A stretch of DNA of 64,000 bases from Costus lasius (taxonomy: Eukaryota; Streptophyta; Magnoliopsida; Zingiberales; Costaceae), in contig CM050447.1 of NCBI GenBank assembly GCA_027563935.2, positions 16,880,001-16,944,000 on the forward strand, written 5' to 3'. The notes below the pieces were generated by a model. The model was not told where the DNA came from and did not search any database. It saw only the letters and a program-made list of their open reading frames with translations. How positions within the stretch are numbered: the stretch's first letter is position 1; each line of letters opens with the position of its first letter. Positions 12,669-25,000 of this stretch are shown piece after piece. Made by a program: the position numbers and the translations under genes.

Positions 12669-13264
12669 ATCCCAAAGTTCTTTACTACGTTCTGAAAGAA
12701 TAGCTCGGCCGCCACTACAGCCGAGCAAGGCTCGGGTGCTGGAATGAAGACTCCATACTTGGAGAATCTATCCACTACCACGAGTATCGATGTTCTCCCC
12801 TCGACCTTAGGAAACCCACCGATAAAATCCATCGACACACTTGTCCAGGGGGTCTCGAGGATAGGCAAGGGTTGTAACAACCCGGCCGGTAACCTCCTAT
12901 CGACTTTGTCTTATTGATAAACAAGACAAGTGCGGACGTATATATCGATGTCGGCACGCATATCTGGCCAATAACATGACCTAGACAGCAAGGCAAGCAT
13001 GTGTCTCTGTCCCGGATGACCCGACCAAGGGGTATCGTGGAGCTCCCTAAGAAGCTCTCGCCGTAATCCACCAGATGCGGGGACTAGTGACCTCCCTCCA
13101 CGGGCCATTATGACGTCATCGACGTCCAAGTAATATCGTCGGATTATACCCGACCTGATTTGTCGAACGAGTTTCCGATACGTTTCATCGAGAGCAGCTG
13201 CTGCCTTTATCCTCGTAAGGAGATCTCCCTCTACTCTGGAGATCGAATAGCAGACCAAGGCGTA

Positions 13265-14305
13265 AAGCCTACTCAGTGCATCCTGCACTACATTAGCCTT
13301 CCCAGGCTTATGTTCCCACTGGAATTGGAATTCGGCTAGAAATTCCTGCCATCTGGCCTGTTTTGCCGACAACTTCTTTTGCGTGGTGAAATATGTGTTC
13401 GCCATATTGTCAGTCTTTACCACAAAAGCAAAACCCAAGAGGTAAACTCGCCACGTCCGGAGGCAGTGAATCACCATCTCTTTTTCGTGAGCCGAGTACC
13501 TCTATTCTGTCTCGTTTAGCTTTCGACTCTCGAAAGCAATGGGATGTCCATCCTGCATTAGGACGCCACCAATTGCCTGATCCGAAGCGTCGGTGTGAAC
13601 CTCGAAAGGTTTTCCAAAATTCGATAATTTTATGATCGGTTCAGAAGCAATGCGCTCTTTCAGCTCCTGAAAGGCAGCTTGACACCGATCATTCCAACAC
13701 CAGTTGGAATTCTTTTTCAGCAAATTGCTGAGGGGTGCAGTTATTTTTGAGCAACCCCTCAGCAATTTGCTGAGGGGTTAAGCCTACTCAGTGCATCCGG
13801 CACTACATTAGCCTTCCCCGGCTTATGTTCCCACTGGAATTAGAATTCGGCTAGAAATTCCTGTCATCTGGCCTGTTTTGCCGACAACTTCTTTTGCATG
13901 GTGAAATATGTGTTCGCCACATTGTCAATCTTTACCACAAAAGCAGAACCCAAGAGGTAAACTCGCCACGTCCGGAGGCAGTGAATCACTGCCACTATCT
14001 CTTTTTCGTGAGCCGAGTACCTCTGTTCTGTCTCGTTTAGCTTTAGACTCTCGAAAGCAATGGGATGTCCATCCTGTATTAGGACGCCACCAATTGCCTG
14101 ATCCGAAGCGTCGGTGTGAACCTCGAAAGGTTTTCCAAAATTCGATAATTTTATGATCGGTTCAGAAGCAATGCGCTCTTTCAACTCCTGAAAGGCAGCT
14201 TGACACTGATCATTCCAACACCAGTTGGAATTCTTTTGGCAGCTTGACACCGATCATTCCAACACCAGTTAGAATTCTTTTTCAGCAAATTGCTGAGGGG
14301 TGCAG
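13265..14305 (-). repeat. 515-bp tandem duplication of the RNase H region in element A
   Basis: The segment beginning aagcctactcag at 13265 recurs at 13780 with about 3% difference and continues to the RT/RNase H junction. The duplicated frames both carry the HTDAS RNase H motif. A further duplication of about 45 bp lies at 14193-14282. The junction at 13753-13779 is a near-perfect palindrome, AACCCCTCAGCAA and its complement around one base. Confidence 0.85.
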
Positions 14306-15785
14306 CTATTTTTGAGCAACCCCGAATGAACTTTCGATAGAAGTTCACCATACCGAGGAAACTCCGCAGCTCGGTTTGGTTAGATGGAATCGGCCATTCT
14401 ACAATGGCTTGGACCTTGCCACTATCCAACTGCACCTGGCCGTGGCCCACCAAGTGTCCTAGGAAGGAAATCTCTTCCGACATAAAGGTGCATTTTTCCA
14501 GTTTCAAATAGAGTTGGTTCTCCCTCAAAACTTAAAGAACCTTCTTCAAGTGAGTCAAGTGTTCCTCAACACTTGAGGAATATACCACAATGTCATCCAA
14601 ATATACTACAACAAAGTCATCCAAGAAAGGTGCAAGCACCTGGTTCATAAGATGACAAAATGTCGCTGGAGCGTTGGTTAGCCCAAAGGGCATTACCAAA
14701 AACTCAAATGACCCATATCGGGTGACACAGGCTGTCTTCCGTTCGTCACCCTCAACTATACGGCCCTGCCAGTATCCCGACCTCAGGTCGAGCTTGGAGA
14801 ATATCCTAACCTCTCCTAGTCTGTCCAATAGATCTGGGATCAATGGAATGGGGTAACAGTCCCGGACTATTATCTTGTTCAGAGCACTGTAGTCTACACA
14901 GAACCTTAAGGACCCGTCCTTCTTCTTTTGAAATAGGACTGGGGCTCCATATGGCGATACAGTCGGCCGCACAAACCCAGCTTCCAACAACTCATCGGGT
15001 TGTTTGCGGAGCTCGGCCAACTCTGCCGGTGGCATCCTATAAGGAGCCTTGGATGGGAGAGTGGATCTTGCCACAAGATCTATCATGTGGTCGATCCCTC
15101 TCCTAGGCAGGAGATGTTTTGGCAACTCCGAAGGCATCACATCCGCATATTCCTCCAGCACTCTCTAGATCACTAGGGGAGTCTCCCTCCTCGCTGAGGG
15201 GCCCTCTACCCAGACGGCCATGAGCGTTAGATCACCTTGGCGCAATCCTGCCGCCAAGGCGTTCGCGGATAAGGGCTCTCCCCGAGAGTCTCTCTTTTTC
15301 CCCTTCTTTGCCCCTTTGCTACCAATGCAAGGGATAAAGCAGGGGGATTCCTCGTCGAATATCTGTATCCCGTACAGATGCGGCATTACCGCAATCCTAG
15401 CCTTGACCAATAGCTCAAGGCCGAAGATAGCCTCGTAGTCCACAAGGTTAAGAATCTTTGCATGGCAACGGCCGTGCTAGCTACCAATCGCAATGTCCAC
15501 GTCGTAGGCCACTCCTACGACTTCGGGATCTATCGCACCAACCGACCTCACTCAGTCCTGTGCTGGGGATGTCTTTAGTCCAATCCTCTTGGCAGTGGAT
15601 TGTCCTATGAAAAGGTGCGACACACCTGTATCAATCATAGCATTCACATGCACAGAGTTTATGAGACACTCAATATAGAGCAAAGTAGGTCTATCAGTAG
15701 ATGCAGAAGTAGTACCAAGTACAATGGGGTTGAGGAGCGCCTCCTCACCCTTTACATTTCTCTCTTCAGCAGCCACTAGAGCAGC

Positions 15786-15787
<2 letters not shown>

Positions 15788-15819
<32 letters not shown>
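15788..15819. repeat. (CT)16 microsatellite within gag-pol relic
   Basis: This is an uninterrupted CT run between the zinc knuckle and the protease of element A. On the minus strand it reads GAGAGA and encodes an Arg-Glu run. Confidence 0.9.
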
Positions 15820-15822
<3 letters not shown>

Positions 15823-16883
15823 GGCAATCCCTCATCATATGGGGGCCCCTACAGATATAGCACTCCATAGTAGCACTGGTCCTCTTTGGCGCTGGAGTGG
15901 GTGTGCGGTCCCTGACCCTCTTCAGTGGCTTCGGCGCAGCAAGCCGGTTCTTCCTAGTGAAGGGCTTCTTGCCTCTCGCGGCAAATGGGCCTCTTGCCCG
16001 CGAGGAAGAAGCCCCAGCAGTAGCGGCGGCAGCAGTATGAGGGGTCTATCTCCACGGTTCCCTGCGGTCCACCAAGGCATCAGCAGCCTGCATGGAGGCC
16101 TTCAGGGTCTTCACCTCCTGGCGACGCAGCTCCTCGCGGACCCAGACCTAGATGTGGTCCATGAAGGTATAGAGTCGGCCCTCATCCGACATATCGTCAA
16201 TCTCCAGCATGAGCTGAGAGAACTGTTGCACGTAGTCGCGAATATTCCCAGTGTGTCGGACCTTCTTGAGGGCATCCCTCGCCGACCAGGTCAACTTCCC
16301 CGGAAGGAACCGGGCTTTGATCTCATTTTTAAGCTCTTCCAAGGAGAGCTTACGGGTGGGATCAGCCCCGAGTAAGTTGGGGGCGGCCTGAGTCCGCCAC
16401 CACAACTTCGCATCTCTGGAGAGATACGCAATACAGGCCTGGGCCTGCTCCCCCTCGGGGACCTGGGCACATTCTGGAAATACATATCCATATCCCAGAG
16501 GAAGTTCTCAACTTCCTTGGAGCAGCGCACCCCTTTAAAGGGGGCAGGCTCCGGGACGCGTCGTCGCACGACAGTCCCCTGGCTAGGATCGGCCATAGTC
16601 AGTGTCGATGAAGCAGCAGTGAGGCGCTTAAGGAGCGCGATCTCCACCTGAGCTGCCTCTAGCTCCCCAGTTAGCCGAGTCACCTGAGCTGTGAAGCGCT
16701 CGTTGGAGACGAGCAACATAGAGACCAACTCCATGAGGGTCCTGGGGGCCAGGGACCCATCCCCAACAATATCCTCCAGTGAGGAGAGCCTGCTGTCAGT
16801 AGTAATCACCATCTGCAAGAAAATAATAGAATAAGAAATATGGTCGTACAACGCTTGTACAAGTTGGAACGCGCAGACCCTGG

Positions 16884-16895
16884 CCTCTGATACCA
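16884..16895 (-). promoter_or_regulatory. Primer-binding site of element A
   Basis: On the minus strand the bases read TGGTATCAGAGG, a few bases after the LTR end. This is the usual plant primer-binding site complementary to the 3' end of initiator methionine tRNA. It fixes the element's orientation as minus. Confidence 0.85.
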
Positions 16896-16898
16896 AGC

Positions 16899-18804
16899 TA
16901 TCACGCCCTTGTTTACCGTAACAATTTTTTAATTCAAATACACGTGAGTCAACGCTTGACTCGAGTCCATACACACCCACACAAGGGCACCACAATCAAA
17001 ACCGCGAGGATTGGGCGTGACCAGCGGGAATGATTCCTCGAATCAAACCCCAGCTGGACCAGGGACTCGGCGTGGATCTCTGCCATCCCAACCGAATTCA
17101 AGTCAATGCTCGTCAACTACCAGAGACCAGAGTCGTTGAGCCGGACCTGATTCACCCAAACCCGGTAGACTCGCCCAGAACCGACCTCGTTGGATGGGGT
17201 CCACTTCAAATACGAACACATTAGCTGAAACGTGTGCGTTGAGAACGTCGGAGACGCCCCACCGTCGCATATGCTACAGTTAACGTATTCGTATACCAAA
17301 GTCAAACACAGACCCGCGGACGGACGCCCGAAAACGGGGACCCAATACGCCTTGGCGTCGACGGGGAGGTCATCAACTGCTGGCGGCGGACTGCCCAATT
17401 GCCGGCGTCGCATGCCGGAGCCGGGAAATCCTTCCGTAGCAACACGTCTTCACGTGATAACAAAGGCGAACGGTTCGTCCGCATCCAACTACGTAGGATC
17501 GCCTGCGTAGGAGTTTGTTGAGAGGTAAAGCGAAGCAGCGTCCGCGCCATGCCCACGGAAGCCCAGGCCGAAGCGGAGTCGCCTCCGTCGTGAAGCGGGG
17601 CGAACGAAGACTGCTATCGACAGTCGAAAGGAAGGTTGGTCGGCGAACAGCTACACTCGGAGAAGGAGGCAGCGGAAGCAAGGGCCAGGTGGCGGCGGTC
17701 GATGGGGAAGGAGCCGGTGAGACTACTGGCGCGAGTCGGCGGCATCACAAAGGGACGGCTCCTTCGTCCGTGCGGACAAAGACGACGTCGACGCAGCGTC
17801 CCCCAAGTGAGCGGATCGGCCACGAAGAGGAAGGCGAGGCACCCCGGGAAGCCACTAGGAGGAGAAGATGGGAAGCCGCACGCAGGCGGCAAGGCGGCGG
17901 CCGACTGCCGAAAGAAAATAGCTCGCACGCACGCGAGTTGAGCCCGGTAGTTACCACACGCAGGCGGCAAGGCGGCGGCCGACTGCCGAAAGAAAATAGC
18001 TCGCACGCACGCGAGTTGAGCCCGGTAGTTACCACACGCAGGCGGCAAGGCGGCGGCCGACTGCCGGAAGAAAACAGCTCGCACGTAGGCGAGTCGAGCC
18101 CAGTAGTTACCCCACGCAGGCGGCCCGGCACTCACAAGGGAAGGGAGGAAGGACGGAGGGCTCGCCGGAGGAGCTCGAAATCACGGCCATCCCAGGCATG
18201 CACACGTAGACAGCGAGAACGAAAAACGGCATCGTCGGGAGGACACGTTCGACTGGGATGGAGGACAAGGGAAGGCGAGAGTGTACCTCGGTAGCCAAGG
18301 CCGGCTCCGTCAAGTCGAAGAAGCAGATGCAGTAGCGCCTTTCGAGGCGGTCGGGGCAACGTCGCCGGCGGCTGGAAGCACCGGTCGCGAAGAAGATGAC
18401 GAGGAATGGAGGAGAAGACTCAGGGAGCTCGGCGCGTTCCGTCCACCCGCCCACACCACGAGAACACATTCGTGAGCTCGAGCAAGGTCTTCACAGGAGA
18501 TCAGTACTCCGACCGACGAGAATTGGTGGGGAGAAGAGGAGTTAGGGTGAGCGAGAACGCGACCTGCGGAAACTTTCTTTTCTTTTCGCAGCGTGCCCCC
18601 ATGCCAACGACCACCTCCCATTTTTTCTCGACTTCCCATCTCCCTGCTGACATCGACCCGTCGACTTAGCTAACTGCCCTGCTGACGCACTATGTCAGCT
18701 GCCCACGTTCCATCGAAGACCAAACGGACGATTTACATTCGTATGAAATTAATCGGGTGCCACCCAAATTGGATTAAGGTGGGCTTCGGGCTGCTCGGCC
18801 CAGA
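16899..18804 (-). mobile_element. 5' LTR of element A (main part; last bases at 28719-28727)
   Basis: It aligns with the LTR at 7956-9694 over nearly its whole length. It starts TATCACGCCC, a mutated TGTCACG, and reaches ...GCCCAGA at 18804. The missing end GGCCTAACA reappears at 28719-28727 after the nested insertion. It is longer than its partner because it holds three 78-bp repeats. Confidence 0.83.
17881..18114. repeat. Three tandem 78-bp units inside the 5' LTR of element A
   Basis: Units begin with cgcaggcggcaaggcgg at 17881, 17959 and 18037, and a partial fourth begins at 18115. The units are nearly identical. The partner LTR has only a fragment of one unit, so the array expanded after insertion or was lost from the other copy. 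Confidence 0.9.
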
Positions 18805-18877
18805 TGTTAGGGATCAGAGGAGTTTGTGTGTAATTCCACTGTTATCCGACCCTGACGCTATCTTTTTGTGTAAAACA

Positions 18878-20231
18878 TGGGAACATTAGATTTGGTCTGA
18901 TGCGTGAGTACCACGATACGGTGTGGGCAGGACACCCGGGTGGTAGGCGCATGTATGCACTTATTGCTAGAGCTTGGTACTGGCCGGGAATGAAGGAAGA
19001 TATAGAGCACTATACGAAGACATGTCTTGTATGCCAGCAGGATAAGGTAGAAAGGAAGAAGGAAGCAGGGCTTCTACAGCCTTTACCTGTTCCTGAGAGA
19101 CCTTTTGTCTCGTTATCGATGGACTTCATTACCCATTTTCCCAGAGTGGATGGGATGGGATCGGTATTCGTGGTGGTAGACCGATACTCAAAGTATGCTA
19201 CTTTTGTTGCAGCACCTGAGGTGTGCACTGCTGAGACCACTGCTAGCTTGTTTATGACTCATGTGGTGAAGCACTTTGGCTTACCCAGAGAGATTATTAG
19301 TGACAGAGACCCGAGATTTACTAGAAAATTCTGGTCTTCTTTGTTTCAGAAGCTGGGTACAGACCTAAAGATGAGTACAGCATACCATCCACAGACAGAT
19401 GGACAGACTGAAAGAGTAAATGCCTTGTTGGAGGAGTATCTCAGGCATTATGTCTCTGCTACACAGAAAAATTGGATTAGGCTACTGGATACTGCACAGT
19501 TTGCCTATAATATTCAAAAGTCATCTGCTACTGGAAAAAGCCCTTTTGAGTTGGTGTTGGGATGGCAACCACTGACACCTATGGACACATTGAATAGGGG
19601 CGCAGGGGGAAAATGCCAGGCGGCAATTGATTATGTGCAAGACAGGACTGAGCTATGGGAGGAAGCTCAGGATTCTCTGAGGGAGGCTAGAGATAGGATG
19701 AAGCTCTATGCCGACAGAGACAGGAGGCATGTAGAGTTTGAGGTAGGAGAGTGGGTTCTTCTCAAACTCACACCTCAGATGTGGAGGAAGACTGAAGCCA
19801 GAACCTATCATAGAGGCCTTGTAAGGAGATATGAAGGTCCTTTCAAGATTATCAAGAGAGTTGGTCCAGTGTCTTACAGGCTTGATTTACCGAGTTGGCT
19901 ACAGTTCTATCCTACTTTCCACACCAGTCTTTTGAAGAAATACCATGGTGATGATAGGCATCCCGACCGTGGACAGGTGAGGAGACAACCTGCGAGGGGC
20001 AGAGTTGATTATGGAAAGAGACCCGTGAAGATTCTAGACCACAGGGTCTATGGTTCGGGTTCACCTGGAGGTCGACGTTCTGAGTTTCTTATTCAGTGGA
20101 CTGATGAAACTGAGGAGGATGCGACATGGGAGAAGACTGAGGATATAGCTCACTTTGAGGAGTTAGCTAGAGCGTACCAGGCACACATGGACTCGAGGGC
20201 GAGTGCCATCTCAGGTGGGGGAGAGTTGTGA
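18878..20231 (+). pseudogene. Truncated pol 3' segment (integrase and chromodomain) of element B
   Basis: An open frame of 443 codons from 18900 matches the C-terminal half of the gag-pol at 25475-26828. It carries the integrase HHCC zinc finger, the integrase core with its conserved acidic residues and a SDRDPRF motif, and a C-terminal chromodomain. I noticed one coding difference from the downstream copy, Arg instead of Gly just after DPRFT (about 19325). The reverse transcriptase, protease and Gag parts are missing. Confidence 0.88.
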
Positions 20232-21816
20232 TGCCCGGGGTACTATGGGGTACTACCCCGCCTTTCCCATGGACTCATAGAGGTTATGAGTAGGGATTAA
20301 GGGGGTAAAATTGATGGAGCATACACATGCAAAAAGGTAAGGTTCAAAGTAGAGGGCTACATGAACCTTAGTGCAATATTTGAGCTTGTATAGAGGTGTA
20401 CAAGCATATGAAAAAAAATATGTCATGGGTGAGATTTGAACCCAAGACCTATGAGAGAGCAAAGCCTTATGTTACATGAGAGGACCAACCCAAGCTTGGG
20501 TCATTTGCTGAAAGAAAGAGGAGCGCCTTCTTCTTATGGTCTTCAAAGTGCATAAGGGCAAAATTGACAAAATGCAAGACTAATTGGGGATCTTGGATTG
20601 TAATCGAGAGGGGGAAGAACACTCGGCTTTGGGAGAACCGAAAGGGAAGGAGGCGACATCTTCACCCACCTTCTTCCTCTTGGGCGATTTGGAGGAGGCA
20701 AGCTTGAGGGAGCTCACGCCTTCATCTCCCATTCCCTCTTCCACCATTGGCGAGCTGAGGAGAGCTTGAGAGGAGCAAGCTTTCATTCGCCACCTTGCTG
20801 TCCACACTTGGCCGAGAGTGAGCAAGGGAGTGGCGACTTGGAGAAGGAGGATCTAGGCGAGATCTTTCCTTCCACTCTCCATCTCCACTTGGAGTTTCTT
20901 GGTGGCGGGCTACTTGAAGGAGATCCGACCACTTGCTGTCCATTGAAGTGTGTAGCTGAGAGTGCACATTTTGTGTTTGGTGTAATGCCCTTTTGAGGAA
21001 AAGGGGGCTGATTTGAGGAGGAGGAGCACCGGCGGCCATCATTTGGGTGGCGCCACCACTTGATCATCATCCATACTTGAGGAGACTACTTGCTGTCCAC
21101 TAAGGGGCTGAGGGAGTCCCTTGGAGCATTTGGAGTATAAACCACCTAGAGGGGCGACTCTAGGGTGGTGCCTCAAGTGCTTGCACTTGAGGAGTATTCT
21201 TGGAGCTTGGAGAAGAAGACCGGCCACCTTGGAGGAGTTGGAGGTTGATCTTCATCCACATCCAGCATTGCGTAGGAGTGGTATACATTCCTTCCCTGTG
21301 TTATTTACATTGCACTAGTATTGTGTAAGAACTTGTGTAGAACCCTTGTATGAACTTTATGCTATCTTAAGTAGTTGATAGGGTTTGCTTTTATCGATCG
21401 GTGTGATTATCGCTGTGTAGTTGTCGATACTTGTATTAGGGTTTGGGCATATGTCTAGTGCCCGTATTCTGTGAACTGCCAGCGATTGTGTGGATTATCA
21501 TTTGCAGGGCGCTTAGGTTTAAGACTGTCATTAAGGGTGCATATGGGGTTGAGAAGCAACATGTGCTTGCCACCCGCCCCTTATTGACCTAGGTCTAGGG
21601 CTAGGAGAAGGCTAGGACTCAGTTCCATCAGCACAGCCTTGGAGCTCAGTTCCATCAGAGCCAGCCCTGAGAGCGCAGAGGACCAGAGGAGTTCTGATCT
21701 TGCTTGGGAGACGGTCTTGGATAGCTTCCGCAGATAGAGTGTTGGGCTGTGTAAATTGCGCCATCACGCTCTAGGATTTAAGGCAAAAATTTAGCACAGA
21801 AATCTGGGGCGTGACA
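20227..21816 (+). mobile_element. Left (shared) LTR of element B
   Basis: This 1,590-bp LTR starts TGTGATGCCC and ends GGGGCGTGACA, with a primer-binding site immediately after it. It serves as the 3' LTR of the truncated segment and the 5' LTR of the full gag-pol. Open frames inside it recur in the partner LTR and have no family signature. Confidence 0.9.
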
Positions 21817-21818
21817 AC

Positions 21819-21830
21819 TGGTATCAGAGG
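21819..21830 (+). promoter_or_regulatory. Primer-binding site of element B
   Basis: TGGTATCAGAGG lies two bases after the LTR end and is complementary to the 3' end of initiator methionine tRNA. Confidence 0.88.
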
Positions 21831-22067
21831 CCACTTCCAGCACAGATCAGCAAGGTTTACTGGGATTTCCTGAGTTGGGACGAGTGAGTCAGGGATATCG
21901 ACGTTAGTACGGTTACTGTTTGGGGGTTGCGTACGTCGGAGCCTAGTGCCCGGGGCGTAATTCCTCAGTAACTTTGCTAATCGGTCAGTTCCGACCATTC
22001 TGAGACTTTTCCCAGTATTTCCTTCAGTTCACACCGAGATCCAGAGATAGCGCCATTTACCAGGAGT

Positions 22068-25000
22068 ATGGCGGCACAGGCACAGCTCGAGGAGAGGTTC
22101 TCGAGGCTGGAGGCAGCAGTAGCGAGCATACGTCAGTCCATAGGACTTGAGGACGATGAGTGGCAGGGAGATCCACTTGGAGAGCGTGTAGCGGCACTGC
22201 ATGGTATCATTCATGAGACACAGCAGGAGACCGAGGCTCAGATCGCTAGTATGACTCATGCTTTTGAGAGTCAGATGGCAGAGATGTCTCAGGGGATGGA
22301 GAATCTCATGGTAGACCTGAACTTGGTGAAGATAGGTCTGGCGCACGTGTCAGCTCACCCACCTACACCCACAGCGCCAGCACCAGTCCAGACTACCAGA
22401 CGCCATGTTCCAGAGCCCACTACCTTTGCGGGGGCGCGGGTAGCTAAAGAAGTGGAGAACTTCCTCTTTGATATGGAACATTACTTTAGAGCAGCCGGTA
22501 TTCCAGCGGCGGAGCGTATTGAGGTTTGCGCGGCCTATCTGAGAGGCGACGCAAAGTTGTGGTGGAGGACACACATTGCCCCACGGACTGAGGGGGACGC
22601 TCCAGAGATCCCAGATTGGGATGCTCTTAAGGCTGAAATGAGGGCACATTTCAGACCAGCTGATACTTTACATAGTGCGAGGATGGCACTAAGATACTTG
22701 AAGCACACTGGCCATATTAGAGAATATGTTAAGCAGTTTGGCACTCTACTGCTAGAGGTGCCAAACAAGAATGAGGAAGAGAAATTCCACGACTTCATTG
22801 GAGGCTTGCAAGATTGGGCATATAGAGAGCTCCAGAGGAAGGGAGTTTCTACTTATAGAGAAGCTGTAGCTGCAGCGGATGCATTAGTAGACATGGCAGG
22901 GGCCAGGACTACAGCAGCTAAAACCACTTCTTCACCACCTAGGAGGCCTACAGGGCAGGCTCAGACAAAGAAGTGGGTGCCCAACTGGAAAAAAGGAAAG
23001 GGCGTGGCACATCAGCCACAGGCTCAGTATAGAAAGCCACAGACTCAGCAGAGGAATCCACAGCCAGTGCAGCACAGACCCCAGCCACAGCAGGGGAAAG
23101 CTTCCACATCTGGCGCTAGTACTAGCAGAACTAGGCCAGGATGCTATATTTGCAACGGTCCTCACATGATGAGAGACTGTCCTAGGAAGCAGGGGATAGC
23201 TTCCTTAGCTATTGGCGACATGTCAGAGGGCAAGAACGACCAAGGATGCACCGGGGCTTCTGTTAACCCCTTAGTTATTGCTAATATCAGTGCTAGGTCC
23301 AGTCCTCTCATGTACGTAGATGTGGTGATTAATGACATTCAGATAGCAGCCATGGTTGACACAGGGGCCACCCATCTGTTTGTCTCAGATAGGGTGAAAG
23401 AGAGATTGAAGTTGAAAACAATGCCTTGTGCCAACAGTGTCAAGACTGTCAACACAGACCCGAAGAAGGCTACTGGCGTATCATACGATGTTCCTGTGAG
23501 GTTGGGAACCTGGTCTGGAAGGGTACATGCTATGGTTATTGCCCTGGATGACTTCGATGTGATAGTGGGCATGGATTTGCTTCGGCGTGCTAAAGCATTT
23601 CTAATGCCTCACTTGAATGGTATGCAGATTACTGATGAGCGGTCACCTTGCTTTATACCTTGCCACACTGGGGCAAAGGTAGAGAAGAGCAGCAAAGGCA
23701 AGGAGGTCATGGCGGCCTCAGTCGTTGCTAGAGGACTTCGGCGTGGAGAGACCACCTATCTGGCACATGTTAGGTTGGTGGAGGATCTTCCTCAGATCAG
23801 TTCAGCATCCGAGCAGAGAAGACATAGGGGAGACTTGATCACCCTTCCCAGTTCTAGCCGTGAGGGAGTTGAGATGAGTTTGAGGGCGGCGGAGATGACT
23901 CTGGGTGATCGAGTTCAGCAGTTACCTGCACCGATAGCAGAGTTATTGCAGGAGTTTAGTGATGTGATACCCCCAGAGATGCCGAAGGTGTTACCACCTA
24001 GGCGGGATATCGATCATGCCATAGAGCTGATCCCAGGTGCTGTCCCACCGGCACAGGCGCCATATAGAATGCCACCAGCAGAGCTAGCTGAGTTGAGGAA
24101 ATAGCTAGATGAGCTTATAGAGTCTGGGTTTATTCAACCATCGAAGGCACCGTACGGAGCACCAGTTTTGTTCCAGAGGAAGAAAGATGGGTCTATGAGG
24201 ATGTGCGTAGACTACAGAGCTCTTAACAAGGTTACTGTTAAGAACTCCTATCCTATTCCATTAATTCAAGACTTGATTGACCGGCTTGTGCATGCCAAGG
24301 TGTTCAGCAAGCTTGATTTGAGATCTGGATACTGGCAGGTGAGGATTGCCGAGGGGGATGAGCCCAAGACAACCTGCGTTACACGTTATGGGTCTTATGA
24401 ATTTTTGGTCATGCCATTTGGGCTGACCAATGCTCCAGCCACTTTCTGTAACCTGATGAACAACATACTTCATCCGTTCCTGGATAAGTTTGTTGTAGTT
24501 TATTTGGATGACATTGTCATATACTCTGGCAGCTTAGAGGAGCACAGAGAACACTTGAGGCAGGTCTTGATGGTTCTGAGGGAGAACCAGCTATATCTGA
24601 AGCTTGAAAAATGTGATTTTGCCAAGTCAGAAGTGGAGTTTCTAGGGCATATCGTTGGGTCAGGACAAGTCAGAATGGATGAAAGAAAGGTGGAGGCAAT
24701 CAGGGATTGGCCGGCCCCTACATCTGTTAGCACCCTGAGGTCTTTCCTAGGGTTGGCTAACTTCTATAGGAGGTTCATCCAGGGCTACTCCAGGGTAGTA
24801 GCGCCACTGATAGATTTGTTGAGGAAAGATGTTTCCTGGTGCTGGGAGGGCAGGCACCAGATGGCATTTGATGATCTGAAGAATAGGGTGACTTCAGAAC
24901 CCATTCTCAGACTTCCTGATTTCACATTACCGTTTGAGGTGCACACGGATGCGAGTGATAGAGCCTTAGGTGGGATTCTTATTCAGGAAGGTAGGCCGAT

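Larger units (their letters stand above)
9690..16812 (-). pseudogene. Gag-pol relic of chromovirus element A
   Basis: Reading down the minus strand, Gag starts at an ATG (16810-16812). The Gag core runs to about 16150 and shows a WWRT motif. A CX2CX3HX4C zinc knuckle lies at 15862-15824. An aspartic protease with a DTG motif follows (about 15640). Reverse transcriptase has a YLDD box (near 14600). RNase H, with HTDAS, is present twice because of a local duplication. The integrase HHCC finger and catalytic core follow, and a chromodomain (about 9830-9695) ends at a stop codon inside the LTR's first bases. Several stops and frameshifts break the frame, and a solo LTR splits the integrase. The chromodomain makes this a chromovirus; the Tekay/Del-like clade is an inference. 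Confidence 0.85.

Noticed and set aside
17614..18135. Long minus-strand open frame with repeated 26-residue units
   Set aside because: It is the translation of the 78-bp LTR minisatellite, and the partner LTR does not conserve the frame. It is not a gene.
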